DNA from: Planctomycetales bacterium
GTDB lineage: Bacteria; Planctomycetota; Planctomycetia; Pirellulales; Thermoguttaceae
Direction: 5' to 3'
Assembly: GCA_007119795.1 (NCBI GenBank)
Contig: SKOZ01000043.1
Coordinates: 1 to 30,664, forward strand
DNA: 30,664 bases
Part shown: piece after piece, positions 1 through 8,193 of the stretch
How the letters are laid out: every line of letters starts with the position of its first letter
Numbering within the stretch: the first letter of the stretch is position 1
Notes under the pieces: generated by a model
What the model was told of the DNA's origin: nothing
The model's input: only the letters and a program-made list of their open reading frames with translations
The model's database searches: none
Made by a program: the position numbers and the translations under genes

Positions 1-95
1 CCGGGGAGATGGAGACCACCCTGGACGAGCTCGTCTACACGCGGCGGGTCGTGCTCGGTGAAGAGGCCCTCGCCGAGGCAAAAGAGAAAAAGTGA
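1..95 (+). CDS. 3' end of an unidentified gene (partial)
   Basis: An open frame enters from the left edge (first full codon at 3) and ends with TGA at 93-95. The 30 visible residues are acidic and then lysine-rich, ending EAKEKK, and read like a real C-terminus. The stop lies one base before the GTG at 97 that I take as the start of the next gene, so the two are probably one operon with coupled translation. Nothing identifies the family. In planctomycetes and other bacteria VWA membrane proteins of the kind that follows are often preceded by MoxR/DUF58/Bat-type genes, but this tail is too short to assign. Confidence 0.55.
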   Translation, partial: GEMETTLDELVYTRRVVLGEEALAEAKEKK

Positions 96-96
96 C

Positions 97-2343
97 GTGT
101 TCCAACTGACGCTGGCCAGGGGCTTCTCTCCGCTGACGATGCTCGCGGTCGCCGCGGCGGCGATCTTGCTGACGGCCCTCTTCTACCGCCGCACCTTCGG
201 CGTGCTCCGCCGCCGCCAGTGGCAGGTGCTTCTGGCGCTGCGGGCGGTGGCTATCCTCCTGGTGGTCTTCCTCTTCTTCGAGCCGGTCCTCAGCTACTAC
301 CGCGATCTGGCCGAGCGGCCGGCGGTGGTCTTCCTGCTCGACACCTCGGCGTCGATGAGCGTGGCCGACGACCCCAGCGGCGCCACGCGCTTCGACCGGG
401 CCCGCGACCTCGTCGACCGCTGGTGGCCGCGGCTCGCCGGGGGCTTCGATCTGCACCTCGTCGAGTTTTCCGAGCGGGCGGCGGCGGTGGACGACGTGCG
501 GCTGATGGCTTCCCTTTCGGCCGAGGGGCGGGCGACCTCGCTCTCGCGGGCCCTGGTGGCGGCGGCCCGGACCACGCCCCGCCGCGAGGACGTCGAGGCC
601 GTGGTCCTCCTCTCCGACGGCATCCACAACTCGGCCCGCTGCCCGCTCGAGGTGGCCGGCAAGATGGGCGTCCCCGTCTATACGGTGGGCGTGGGCTCGA
701 GCCTCCGCAACGACGTCAGCTACCGCGACGTCCGCGTCGCCGGCCTGGAGTGTCCCGAGCGGATGATGCTCGACAACCTCGTGCGGGTCACCGCCTCGAT
801 CGAGGGCTTCGGCCTTGGCGGGCGGGTGGTGGACGTGATCCTCGAGGAGGAGGGCGAGCCGATCGCGGAGCAGGAGATCGCCCTCGGCGAGCTCGGTGTC
901 CAGCAGGTGACCTTCGAGTTCCGTCCCAATACGCCGGGGCGGCGGAGTTTCACGGTCCGCGTCCCCCCGCTGCCCGAAGAGCGGATCACCGAGAACAACC
1001 AGCGGTCGGCCGTGGCCCTGGTGGTCGAGCCGGAGATTCGCATATTGTACCTGGAGGGAACGCTCCGCGGCGAGTACGGGGCCATCGTGGGCCGCTTCCT
1101 CTCCCGCGACCCGGACCTCGAATTCTGCGCCCTGGTGCAGACGCGACCCAACGAGTTCACCCAGCGGACGAACATCGAGAACCTCGCCTTCGAGGGAATC
1201 CCCTCCGACGCCGAGACCATCGACTCCTTCGACGTCTTCATCCTCGGCGACATCGACAGCACCTACCTCTCCGCAGACCAGCAGGAGCGGATCGTCGAGC
1301 GGGTGCGGGCGGGCGGGGGCCTGTTGATGCTCGGCGGCTACCACAGCCTGGGGCCGGGCGGTTACGCGGCGGGGCCCATCGGGGCCATCCTCCCCGTGGA
1401 GCCGGGCGATCGCGAGATCGGCCAGGTGACCGAACCCTTCCTGCCGCGGCTGACGCCCGAGGGGAACCGCCACCCGATCCTGGCCAACATCGCCGAGTTC
1501 TTCCCCACGGCGGCCGGCCCGCCGGCGGTGGTGGGCCTGCCGGAACTGGACGGAGTTACGCGGGTGGCCGGTCCGCGGCCCGCGGCCACCGTGCTGGCGA
1601 CTTGTCCGGTCGAACCGGGCGAGATGCCGGTACTGGCTGTGCAGCCGGTCGATAAGGGCCGGGCGGCCGTCTTCGCCGGCGATACGACGCGCAAGTGGCA
1701 GCAGGGCCCGCGGGCCATGGACCAGGAATCGCCCTTCCTGCAGTTCTGGGGGCAGATGGTCCGTTACCTCGCCGGCCGCGAGGCCGAGGTGACGGCTGCG
1801 GCCGGCGTGACCGCGAGCACCGACAAGGCCCACTACGAGCCGGAGGAGTCGGTTGGCCTCACCGCCGTCGTCCGCGATCAGGACGGCGAGGGCACCGCCG
1901 AGGCGACGGTGACGGCCCGCGTCCGTAGTCCTGCCGGCCGCCCCGAGATGGTGCAACTCTCCGCCGTCGCCGGCCCCGCCGGCCACTACCGCGGCCTCTT
2001 CGAGCCGGTCGATCCCGGTCCCCATACCATCGAGGTCGAGGCTCGCCTGGGCGAGTTGGCCCTCGAGGCGGAACCCCTCGTAGTCGAAGTCGGCCATGCC
2101 AACCTGGAGTTCGACCGTCTGGACCTGGACGAGGTGATGCTCTCCCGGATCGCCTCCGAATCGGGGGGGCGCTACGTGCACATCACTACGGCCGATTACC
2201 TGGTCGACGAGTTCGACCGGGCCCAGCGGACCCGCCGCGTCTACCTCGAGCAGCCCCTTTCCTGGCCGCCGCTCTTCTGGCTCCTCTTCGTGGGCGTCCT
2301 CTCCCTTGAGTGGTATCTCCGCAGGCGATTCCAGTTGCGGTAA
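97..2343 (+). CDS. Membrane-anchored VWA domain protein with GATase1-like domain
   Basis: A 748-residue protein of the BatA/BatB-like VWA class. Two membrane segments lie at about 12-30 and 43-62. A von Willebrand A domain follows with an intact MIDAS start (DTSAS, Asp82/Ser84/Ser86) and the later LLSDGIHN strand. A region from about 318 to 550 resembles the class I glutamine-amidotransferase-like fold of planctomycete VWA proteins (VVEPEIRILYLEG, then FILGDIDSTYLS and GGGLLMLGGYHS). A beta-rich Ig-like part and a last membrane helix near 725-743 (PLFWLLFVGVLSLEWYL) close it. I chose GTG at 97 because it abuts the upstream stop; an in-frame GTG at 58 would add 13 basic residues overlapping the upstream gene. 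The role is unknown; the family is linked to envelope or MoxR-associated complexes, and the MIDAS suggests metal-dependent protein binding outside the membrane. Confidence 0.88.
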   Translation: MFQLTLARGFSPLTMLAVAAAAILLTALFYRRTFGVLRRRQWQVLLALRAVAILLVVFLFFEPVLSYYRDLAERPAVVFLLDTSASMSVADDPSGATRFDRARDLVDRWWPRLAGGFDLHLVEFSERAAAVDDVRLMASLSAEGRATSLSRALVAAARTTPRREDVEAVVLLSDGIHNSARCPLEVAGKMGVPVYTVGVGSSLRNDVSYRDVRVAGLECPERMMLDNLVRVTASIEGFGLGGRVVDVILEEEGEPIAEQEIALGELGVQQVTFEFRPNTPGRRSFTVRVPPLPEERITENNQRSAVALVVEPEIRILYLEGTLRGEYGAIVGRFLSRDPDLEFCALVQTRPNEFTQRTNIENLAFEGIPSDAETIDSFDVFILGDIDSTYLSADQQERIVERVRAGGGLLMLGGYHSLGPGGYAAGPIGAILPVEPGDREIGQVTEPFLPRLTPEGNRHPILANIAEFFPTAAGPPAVVGLPELDGVTRVAGPRPAATVLATCPVEPGEMPVLAVQPVDKGRAAVFAGDTTRKWQQGPRAMDQESPFLQFWGQMVRYLAGREAEVTAAAGVTASTDKAHYEPEESVGLTAVVRDQDGEGTAEATVTARVRSPAGRPEMVQLSAVAGPAGHYRGLFEPVDPGPHTIEVEARLGELALEAEPLVVEVGHANLEFDRLDLDEVMLSRIASESGGRYVHITTADYLVDEFDRAQRTRRVYLEQPLSWPPLFWLLFVGVLSLEWYLRRRFQLR

Positions 2344-2347
2344 GGGG

Positions 2348-3268
2348 CTACCCCGCCGGCATGGTCATCTCGTCGCCCCAGAGGTAGGCGAGCAGTGCGC
2401 TATGATCGCGGAAGTCGGGGATGACGACATGGGCGCCCACACCCAGGAGCCGCTGCCGCTTCCAGGCATCGACCTGGCCGCTGCGGCCGGTCTCGTCGCT
2501 GGCTACGGCCACGGCCGTGCCGCCGGCGGAGACGACGTTGGCGATCTCCACGTAGCCGTCGCCGAATCCCAGGAGCGTCTCCCCGCCCACGGCGTTCTCC
2601 TCCAGGATCCGGCGGATGACCAGCGCCTTGGAGAAGGTGCGGTAGTCGTCCTGGGCGCCGTAGATGTGGGGGCCGAAGTATGCGGTCAGCCCCAGAAGCG
2701 CGGCCTCTTCGCGGACGAAGGCCTCGTCGGTGCCGCTGGCCAGGTAGAGCGTGGTCCCGCGCTCGATCAGGGCCGCGAGCATAGGCAGGCTGTGGGGAAC
2801 GAGCATCGACTCGGCTTCGATCGCGCCGCTGCGGAGGGCCTCGCGGCGCGAGGCGATGCGGGCCATGAGCCGCTCGTGGTAGCGGTGCTTGTAGACGACC
2901 GGATCCTCGGGCACCCCACCGCGGGCCCGGACCTCCTCGGCCAGACGGATCATCTGGTAGATCGTCTGCTTGCCGTTGAGCTCCATGACGAAGTCGTGGG
3001 CCAGGGCCCGCAGCGCCGCGGGCGACTCGCCGGTGCCGGTGGCCGCCAGGACCTCGACCATCATGGGCACCATCACCTCGGGCCATCCCTCGCGGACCAG
3101 GCTCAGCGTGCCGTCGAAGTCGAAGAGGACGTGCTGCGGCGGGCTGCGACGCCCCGGGACACGGACGATTTCGATCGACGTGTCCGGGAGAACGACCGTC
3201 GGGCCGAGGGGCTCGGGGAAGCGGCGGTAGTCCTCTTCGATGGCATCTTGGGGCAGTTCGTCGGCCAT
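2348..3268 (-). CDS. HAD-superfamily hydrolase (phosphoglycolate phosphatase-like)
   Basis: A 306-residue HAD phosphatase-type protein. Motif I is FDFDGT with nucleophile Asp50 and acid Asp52; motif II is LASGTDE near 176-182; the motif III lysine is probably Lys214 (TFSKAL); motif IV is GFGDGYVEI with Asp237 and Glu241. A helical cap lies between motifs I and II, as in phosphoglycolate or beta-phosphoglucomutase-like HADs. The substrate cannot be told. An ATG four codons upstream (3280) is possible, but GGGAGGG stands just before the ATG at 3268, so I prefer the latter. The gene ends four bases from the convergent VWA gene, leaving no room for a separate terminator. It is cytoplasmic, with no signal peptide. 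Confidence 0.9.
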   Translation of the reverse strand: MADELPQDAIEEDYRRFPEPLGPTVVLPDTSIEIVRVPGRRSPPQHVLFDFDGTLSLVREGWPEVMVPMMVEVLAATGTGESPAALRALAHDFVMELNGKQTIYQMIRLAEEVRARGGVPEDPVVYKHRYHERLMARIASRREALRSGAIEAESMLVPHSLPMLAALIERGTTLYLASGTDEAFVREEAALLGLTAYFGPHIYGAQDDYRTFSKALVIRRILEENAVGGETLLGFGDGYVEIANVVSAGGTAVAVASDETGRSGQVDAWKRQRLLGVGAHVVIPDFRDHSALLAYLWGDEMTMPAG

Positions 3269-3384
3269 GGTCCCTCCCATGATATCGGCTCGCCCGCGCC
3301 GCTTCCACGGGGGGAAAACCGCCTCCTCCCGGGCCGTTCCCCGCTCCCTCCTTCCGGCGATTCCTTTCCGTTGGTACGCTGGTG

Positions 3385-3393
3385 TGCTAGTAT
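3385..3393 (+). promoter_or_regulatory. Candidate extended -10 promoter for the lipoprotein gene
   Basis: TGC followed by TAGTAT (3388-3393) fits an extended -10 element and lies about 95 bases before the lipoprotein start. No good -35 is seen at 17 bases, which extended -10 promoters can lack. The position, in a 220-bp gap between divergent genes, is suitable. Confidence 0.4.
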
Positions 3394-3488
3394 CCGCCGT
3401 ATCCAGTCAGTCCCGCACCGGACCTGGTCGGGCAGGCCCGCCGCGACGGGGCGAGTCCTCACCGCGTCTGCCGGAAAGGAACCACCTG

Positions 3489-3893
3489 ATGCAATTGCGA
3501 TCGAATGCGACAAGCCGCCTCTTGGCGGCGTGCGGAGCGGTGGTCCTCGGCCTGGTGAGCGGGTGCGACTATGGCCTGAAAGGGGAAGCGGTCGTCCGGC
3601 AACGGATCGAGGAAACCAACGCCGTGGTTGAGGCCATCGAGCGTGGCGCTCCCCGAGAGGAGATCCTGGCCCTCGCCGACCGCCTGACGGAAACGGAGCA
3701 CCGGTTCCAGGCCATGGATCTCACCGAAGCGGAACAGCAGGCCCTCATCGAGAAGTATGGCGAAGAAATGGAGGCAGTTCACTCGCGCGCCCATACCGCC
3801 CTCCGCGACTATATGTCCCGCCAGCAGAGGGAGTCCATGAAGCAAGGCTTCGGCCCCCCGTCGTTGCCCGGCATGCCTCTGCCGACGCCGTAG
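3489..3893 (+). CDS. Small predicted lipoprotein, helical
   Basis: A 134-residue predicted lipoprotein of unknown function. The N-terminus has a short basic part (R4, R10), a hydrophobic stretch and a lipobox VSGC with Cys26 as the lipidated residue. The rest is strongly helical and charged, from about 35 to 115, and looks like a coiled coil (RQRIEETNAVVEAIERG, then EEILALADRLTETEHRF), ending in a Pro/Gly tail. The ATG at 3489 is preceded by AAAGGA at good distance and gives a complete signal; the frame is open further upstream, but that part reads as non-coding. The acidic gene follows 22 bases later, so the two probably share a transcript. Confidence 0.75.
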   Translation: MQLRSNATSRLLAACGAVVLGLVSGCDYGLKGEAVVRQRIEETNAVVEAIERGAPREEILALADRLTETEHRFQAMDLTEAEQQALIEKYGEEMEAVHSRAHTALRDYMSRQQRESMKQGFGPPSLPGMPLPTP

Positions 3894-3915
3894 AATCGTA
3901 GAACAAGGAGCCGCC

Positions 3916-4227
3916 ATGATACGCCAGACAACTTGTGATCCCTTCGCTCACCCCCGGTGGGAGGAGCCACTGGGGCCGGAACCCGCACTGCCCATCCCCG
4001 GCACCTGCGTCGCCCAACTCGAAGAGGACAAGGATGACTTCGACGAAGACGACTTCGACGACGACTTCGACGACGACTTCGAGGAGGAGTTCGACGAGGA
4101 GCTAGCCGAGGAATACGACCTGGACGAGGACCCGGACGGGGAGAGCGGCGGCGACGAGTTCGAGACGGGTGAGAGTCTCGATGCGGACGACGACGAAACC
4201 GACGACGATTTCGACGACGGCTTCTGA
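3916..4227 (+). CDS. Extremely acidic Asp/Glu/Phe repeat protein, hypothetical
   Basis: A 103-residue protein with a clear AAGGAG site six bases before its ATG. The first 35 residues are ordinary (proline-rich, one Cys near residue 31). From about residue 36 on it is almost entirely Asp and Glu with Phe at regular spacing (DFDD units), so it is probably disordered and strongly negative. No signal peptide is evident. I do not recognise a family. Low-complexity acidic proteins can bind cations or mimic nucleic acids, but nothing here shows such a role. It follows the lipoprotein gene closely. The reverse strand is also open and Ser-rich through the repeat, but the ribosome site supports this strand. 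Confidence 0.65.
   Translation: MIRQTTCDPFAHPRWEEPLGPEPALPIPGTCVAQLEEDKDDFDEDDFDDDFDDDFEEEFDEELAEEYDLDEDPDGESGGDEFETGESLDADDDETDDDFDDGF
4036..4089 (+). repeat. 12-bp tandem repeat encoding DFDD units
   Basis: Inside the acidic gene the unit GACTTCGACGAC occurs twice in perfect tandem (4051-4074), flanked by diverged copies at 4036-4050 and 4075-4089. Slippage of this repeat would change the length of the acidic tail in frame. Confidence 0.85.
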
Positions 4228-4255
4228 TCTGATCGGACAAGCACCGTCGGCGGGC

Positions 4256-4274
4256 GCGCCGTTCCTCACGGCGC
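4256..4274 (+). terminator. Hairpin between acidic gene and PNP gene
   Basis: GCGCCG and CGGCGC form a perfect six-base stem with a seven-base loop, 29 bases after the acidic gene's stop. There is no T-run after it, so termination is uncertain. Confidence 0.3.
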
Positions 4275-4340
4275 CGTCCGCTTACGTCGGGTCTGCGAGA
4301 TGGATACGGCCCCCCTCGCTCGTTCTTCCTGGAGAGACCT

Positions 4341-5168
4341 ATGCAAGAGCTTACGGCGCAGATTCAACAGGCCACCGACGTCATCCGTCACCACTGGGAG
4401 GGGACGCCGCGGGTGGGCATCATTCTGGGCACGGGGCTGGGGAGCCTGGTCGATCAGATTGCCACCGAGGCGTCCGTCGAGTACGAGGCGATCCCCCATT
4501 TCCCCCGCTCTACGGCGGTGGGCCACGCGGGACGGCTCGTGTGTGGCCGTCTCCAGGGAATCCGCGTGGTGGCCATGGAGGGGCGCTTCCACGCCTACGA
4601 GGGCTACAGCTACCGGCAGATCACCTTCCCGGTCCGGGTGATGAAGGCCCTCGGCGCCGAGATCCTCATCGTCTCCAACGCCTGCGGCGGGATGAACCCG
4701 CACTACGAACTGGGCGACATCGTGGTCATCGACGACCACATCAACCTCATGCACGGCAACCCGCTCATCGGCGTGAACGACGATAGCCTGGGGCCGCGCT
4801 TCCCCGACATGTGCTGCCCTTACGACCCGGAGCTCATACGGCGGGCCCTGGCAGTAGCCCGCCGCGACGACTTCGTGGCCCACAAGGGGGTCTACGTGGC
4901 GGTCACCGGCCCCAACCTGGAGACGCGGGCCGAGTACCGCTTCCTGCGGAGGATCGGGGCCGACGTGGTGGGGATGTCCACCGTGCCCGAAGTGATCGTG
5001 GCCGTCCACGCCGGCCTGCGGGTGCTGGGGCTCTCGATCGTCACCGATCTCTGCCTCCCCGACGCCCTCAAGCCCGCCGACATCGAGGAGATCCTGGCCA
5101 CCGCCGCATCCGCCGAACCCAAGCTGCGGTCGATCGTCCTGGGCGTGCTCGCGGGGGAGGCGGCCTAG
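4341..5168 (+). CDS. Purine nucleoside phosphorylase, trimeric PNP family
   Basis: A 275-residue cytoplasmic enzyme that splits purine (deoxy)nucleosides with phosphate into base and (deoxy)ribose 1-phosphate, in purine salvage. The family signatures are present in order: phosphate loop GTGLG (30-34), GHAGRLVCG (61-69), [10 protein letters not shown] (80-89), VSNACGGMN (111-119), TGPNLET (189-195) and [11 protein letters not shown] (211-221). Glu194 matches human PNP Glu201, which holds the purine N1/N2 edge. The residue matching human Asn243 is Asp236 (SIVTD), as in adenine-type relatives such as MTA phosphorylase, so base preference may be shifted. Length is normal for the family. GGAGAG lies before the ATG. 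The gene stands alone between a hairpin and a short repeat tract. Confidence 0.93.
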   Translation: MQELTAQIQQATDVIRHHWEGTPRVGIILGTGLGSLVDQIATEASVEYEAIPHFPRSTAVGHAGRLVCGRLQGIRVVAMEGRFHAYEGYSYRQITFPVRVMKALGAEILIVSNACGGMNPHYELGDIVVIDDHINLMHGNPLIGVNDDSLGPRFPDMCCPYDPELIRRALAVARRDDFVAHKGVYVAVTGPNLETRAEYRFLRRIGADVVGMSTVPEVIVAVHAGLRVLGLSIVTDLCLPDALKPADIEEILATAASAEPKLRSIVLGVLAGEAA

Positions 5169-5184
5169 GGAAAAGGGGTGTTCC

Positions 5185-5228
5185 GTTTTCAGTTTTCAGT
5201 GGCGGAACCCTAAGGTCTTAGGTCTTAG
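5185..5228. repeat. Paired heptamer direct repeats after the PNP gene
   Basis: GTTTTCA is repeated twice in tandem (5185-5198), and 14 bases later AGGTCTT is repeated twice in tandem (5213-5226). The stretch is visibly richer in A/T than its surroundings. I cannot assign it to a known element. Confidence 0.6.
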
Positions 5229-5291
5229 AAAGCGTTCCCCCATCCGATCGCCGGCCCGTGAGGCCCCCATCATGCTGCCCGCCCCAACACC

Positions 5292-6059
5292 ATGACCGAC
5301 GACGACGCGGCGTTGTCTGCCTTTTTTCGCCTGTACGAGGGGATGCCCCGCGGGGGGCCGGGGAGCGATGCGTCGACCGAGGAGGCGCTCGATCGGCTTC
5401 CGCCTCTGCCGGACGAACCGCGGGTGGTCGACATGGGCTGCGGTCCGGGGCGGCAGACGCTCGTGCTGGCCCGGCGCCTCGGCGGCAGCGTGCTGGCGGT
5501 GGACATCTACGGGCCGTTTCTCTCGCAACTCCGGCAGGCGGCGGAAGTCGCCGGGCTCGCTGGCCAGATCACCATCCGGCAGGCCGACTTCGGCACCCTG
5601 GTCGAGCCGAGGGGATGGTTCGACCTCCTTTGGGCCGAAGGTGCCGTCTATCTGCTGGGCTTCGAGACAGGGCTTGCGCAGTGGCGCAGTCTGCTCAAGC
5701 CCGCTGGACTGGCGGCCATCACCGAGATCACCTGGCTCCGCAGGGACCCGCCCGCCGAGGCTCGCCAGTTCTGGGGGAGCGAGGAGGGCTACCCCGCCAT
5801 GACCAGCATCGCGGGCAACCTGGAGCGGGCCGTCCGCGCCGGCTTCGACCACCTCGATCACTTCGTCCTCCCCGCCAACTGCTGGTGGGAAGAGTACTAC
5901 CGGCCGCTGGAACGCCGCCTCGACGCGCTCGAGCCCTATGCCGCCGCCGACCCCGCCCTGGCCATGGTGATCGGCCAGACCCGCCGCGAGATCGACGTCT
6001 TCCGCCGCTTCGGGCATACCTACGGCTACGTCTTCTACCTCCTGCGCCGCTCCGACTAG
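5292..6059 (+). CDS. Class I SAM-dependent methyltransferase
   Basis: A 255-residue cytoplasmic methyltransferase. Motif I, the SAM-binding loop, is DMGCGPG (47-53); an acidic residue at the end of the next strand (LAVDIYG) should bind the ribose hydroxyls; the motif after it is RQADFGTL; and the post-motif strand is FDLLWAEGAVYLLGF. This order is that of small-molecule methyltransferases similar to UbiE/Methyltransf_11. The C-terminal 90 residues are helical with aromatic clusters (NCWWEEYYRPLERRL) and could form the substrate pocket. The substrate is unknown. No convincing ribosome site precedes the ATG at 5292, but the start fits the domain boundary. Confidence 0.88.
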   Translation: MTDDDAALSAFFRLYEGMPRGGPGSDASTEEALDRLPPLPDEPRVVDMGCGPGRQTLVLARRLGGSVLAVDIYGPFLSQLRQAAEVAGLAGQITIRQADFGTLVEPRGWFDLLWAEGAVYLLGFETGLAQWRSLLKPAGLAAITEITWLRRDPPAEARQFWGSEEGYPAMTSIAGNLERAVRAGFDHLDHFVLPANCWWEEYYRPLERRLDALEPYAAADPALAMVIGQTRREIDVFRRFGHTYGYVFYLLRRSD

Positions 6060-6265
6060 CCTCCCCCCTCAGCGGCTCAGCCGCCGCGGTGGTGAGACGC
6101 CGGCCCGCGGGGGCAGCCCGGTCCACCGTGGCCCTTGTGCTGGGCGGGGGCGAGAGGCGAACATTCAGGGAGTTGGCCGTTAGCCTCTTGTCGGCGGGAT
6201 GCGCCCGATGTAGAGGGGAACAACGCAAGCAGCCAAGCCGTTCCGGCACGGCACCTCGCGCCCGG

Positions 6266-6480
6266 CTAAGGTGTGGGCGACTGCTGCCAGACGCGGATGT
6301 AATCGACCTGCATCGTCGTGGGGAAGCCCCCGCGACTCGGCTCATACCCCAACGGCGGGCGCAGTCCCATCGAGAGGGTTACGTCGAGCGGCTGGTGCCA
6401 AAAGGCGTTCTCCCGCTCCGCAACCTGCTCCCCGTCGACAAACCGGCGGAACATCACCAGGTCTCTCGCGGGGGTGGCGT
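6266..6480 (-). pseudogene. C-terminal remnant of a GH16-family glycosidase
   Basis: On the minus strand an open frame ends with TAG at 6266-6268. Its last 60 or so residues match the end of glycoside hydrolase family 16 enzymes of the agarase/carrageenase/laminarinase type: a strand with FVDGEQV, an aromatic FWHQPLDVTLSMGLRPPL stretch, then TTMQVDYIRVWQQ, which is the usual last strand of the fold. The upstream two-thirds, including the catalytic ExDxxE motif, are absent, and residues encoded beyond about 6480 do not look like GH16. It has no proper start or signal peptide. It lies downstream of the exported dehydrogenase on the same strand, so a polysaccharide enzyme once stood here. The 5' limit of the remnant is approximate. 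Confidence 0.7.
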
Positions 6481-6644
6481 GGTGAAGCGAAGCATTACCG
6501 ACGTGCGTACGCCGGGCTGGAAACGCGAACAAGAGTGTGTGGGCACCCCCTTTCGCTCCGCCCCGCTTGGACTCCTCGTCCCCTTCGCCGCTCTCGGGTA
6601 GCGGGCCGCACCAGGCGGCTGCGACGCCCCGGAAGGGACGGCGA

Positions 6645-7922
6645 TCAGCCGCCGTAGGGATGGACCCAGGGAGCGCGGTACTCGCGTTTCAGCAGGGCGG
6701 CGGCAGCGGGATTGTCGACTATGGTCTCCGCCGTTGCGTCCCATTCCACGCTGGAGACGGAATCCAAGGCGATCATGCCGAGCTGCACCGTGGTGGTCGA
6801 CTGGTAGCCGTCTTCGATGGTGCAGGAGGGTTCGCGCCGTTCGCGAACCGCCTCGAGGAAGTCGGCCACGTGGAGCAGCCCGGCGTCGGTGCGGGCGCGG
6901 TACTCGCGGCGCTGCTCGGGCCGGCCGTTGGGGATGACCACCCAGCGGTCGTCGCTGGCGAAGACCGTGGCTCCGGTGCCGAAGAGGAATATGCCGTTGT
7001 TGACCTCGGGCGTGTATTCTTCGGCACCCCAGAGGCGGTGCCGCCAAACGAGCGGGCAGCGGTCGAACTCGAAGTGGGCGGTGAGGGTATCGGGCGTGGT
7101 GATCCGCCCTTGATAGTGATAGAGCCCACCGGCGGCCGTGGTCAGCTTGGGTGTCTCCAAATCGAGGATGCGACGGACGGCATCGACGAGGTGGATGCCC
7201 CAGTCGACGAGGTGACCGTGACCGGTGGTCTTCTCCAACCGCCAATGGAAGTGACCGACCTGCGGGCTGTAGGGAATTTTCGGTGCCGGCCCGCACCAGA
7301 GGTCCCAGTCGAGGGTCTCGGGCGGGTCCTGGGGTGTGGAGTCCTTCAGGCCGGCACGGTAGTGGATCTGGGCGTCGACCTGGACGATCTCCCCGGCCTC
7401 GCCGGCGGCCACGAACTCGCGGACCTCCTGGAGTGCCTTGGCCTGGCGGCGCTGGAAGCCGATTTGCACCACGCGGTCACTGGCCTGGGCGGCATCGACC
7501 ATTGCCCGCCCTTCGCGGACGTCGTAGGCGAGCGGCTTTTCGCAATAGACGTCCAACCCCCGCTCGATGGCGGCAAGGAATTGGAGGGCGTGCCACTGGG
7601 GAGGGGTGGCGATAACCACCGCGTCGAGTTCGTCGAGGGCCAAGAGCTCTTCGTAGTGCTTGAAGGTGGCCGGCCGCTTCCCCTGCAACTCCTCGAGCTC
7701 CCCGGCGCTATTCTCCAGGTGCGCCGCATCGACGTCGCAGACGGCCACGACCTCCGCCCCGCCCGCGTTGAGCGCCGCTCGGGCGTTGACCATTCCGTAC
7801 CAGCCCACGCCGACGATCCCCAGGCGGATGACCGGCTCGCGGCCGGCGGCGTGGACCATGCGACCGGCAGCGAGACTGCCCAAGGCAGCGGTCCCGAGGA
7901 AACGGCGTCGTGTCGTCTTCAC
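6645..7922 (-). CDS. Exported Gfo/Idh/MocA-family oxidoreductase
   Basis: A 425-residue NAD(P)-dependent sugar dehydrogenase-type protein. The N-terminus is a twin-arginine signal (TRRRFLG at 4-10, then a hydrophobic stretch to AHAAG-like cleavage near 26). The Rossmann loop is GIVGVGWYG (35-43), Asp63 (VCDVD) should bind the cofactor ribose, and EKP (128-130) carries the family lysine. The C-terminal alpha/beta domain has VDWGIHLVD, which holds the usual catalytic Asp/His pair. GTG at 7922 was chosen because AAGGAG lies eight bases upstream; the open frame extends 109 codons further but reads as non-coding. Twin-arginine export suggests folding with the nucleotide before transport, as known for glucose-fructose oxidoreductase. 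The substrate is unknown. The epimerase gene is divergent across 271 bp. Confidence 0.92.
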   Translation of the reverse strand: MKTTRRRFLGTAALGSLAAGRMVHAAGREPVIRLGIVGVGWYGMVNARAALNAGGAEVVAVCDVDAAHLENSAGELEELQGKRPATFKHYEELLALDELDAVVIATPPQWHALQFLAAIERGLDVYCEKPLAYDVREGRAMVDAAQASDRVVQIGFQRRQAKALQEVREFVAAGEAGEIVQVDAQIHYRAGLKDSTPQDPPETLDWDLWCGPAPKIPYSPQVGHFHWRLEKTTGHGHLVDWGIHLVDAVRRILDLETPKLTTAAGGLYHYQGRITTPDTLTAHFEFDRCPLVWRHRLWGAEEYTPEVNNGIFLFGTGATVFASDDRWVVIPNGRPEQRREYRARTDAGLLHVADFLEAVRERREPSCTIEDGYQSTTTVQLGMIALDSVSSVEWDATAETIVDNPAAAALLKREYRAPWVHPYGG

Positions 7923-7993
7923 GGATCTTCTCCTTACGATGAACAGATCGAATCGCGAGGCCCCCACGGACGGGCTGATTCCGCCACCGCGGC

Positions 7994-8023
7994 TTGCCCT
8001 TTCCCGTACCGCGAAAGTAGACT
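7994..8023 (+). promoter_or_regulatory. Weak promoter candidate for the epimerase gene
   Basis: TTGCCC (7994-7999) and TAGACT (8018-8023) are separated by 18 bases, in the 271-bp gap between divergent genes. Around it the phrase ACCGCGAAA occurs twice, near 8008 and 8058, and could be an operator pair. Both boxes are poor matches, so this is tentative. Confidence 0.25.
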
Positions 8024-8193
8024 TTCTCAAGATCAGGGAGAGCCTGCCTGCTCCCGGACCGCGAAACGGACGGGACTGTCCGTCCTGCGAGCCCTTCCCG
8101 AAGGCCAGAAGAAGCCTACTCGCCGCCGCCGCGGCCGTCAAGGAAATGCGGCGCCCGCGCGGCGCTCCTCCCAACATCGATGAGGGTCCCTCC

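Noticed and set aside
6537..8183. Plus-strand open frame of 548 codons over the first exported dehydrogenase
   Set aside because: Antisense to a conserved Gfo/Idh gene; no protein-like features.
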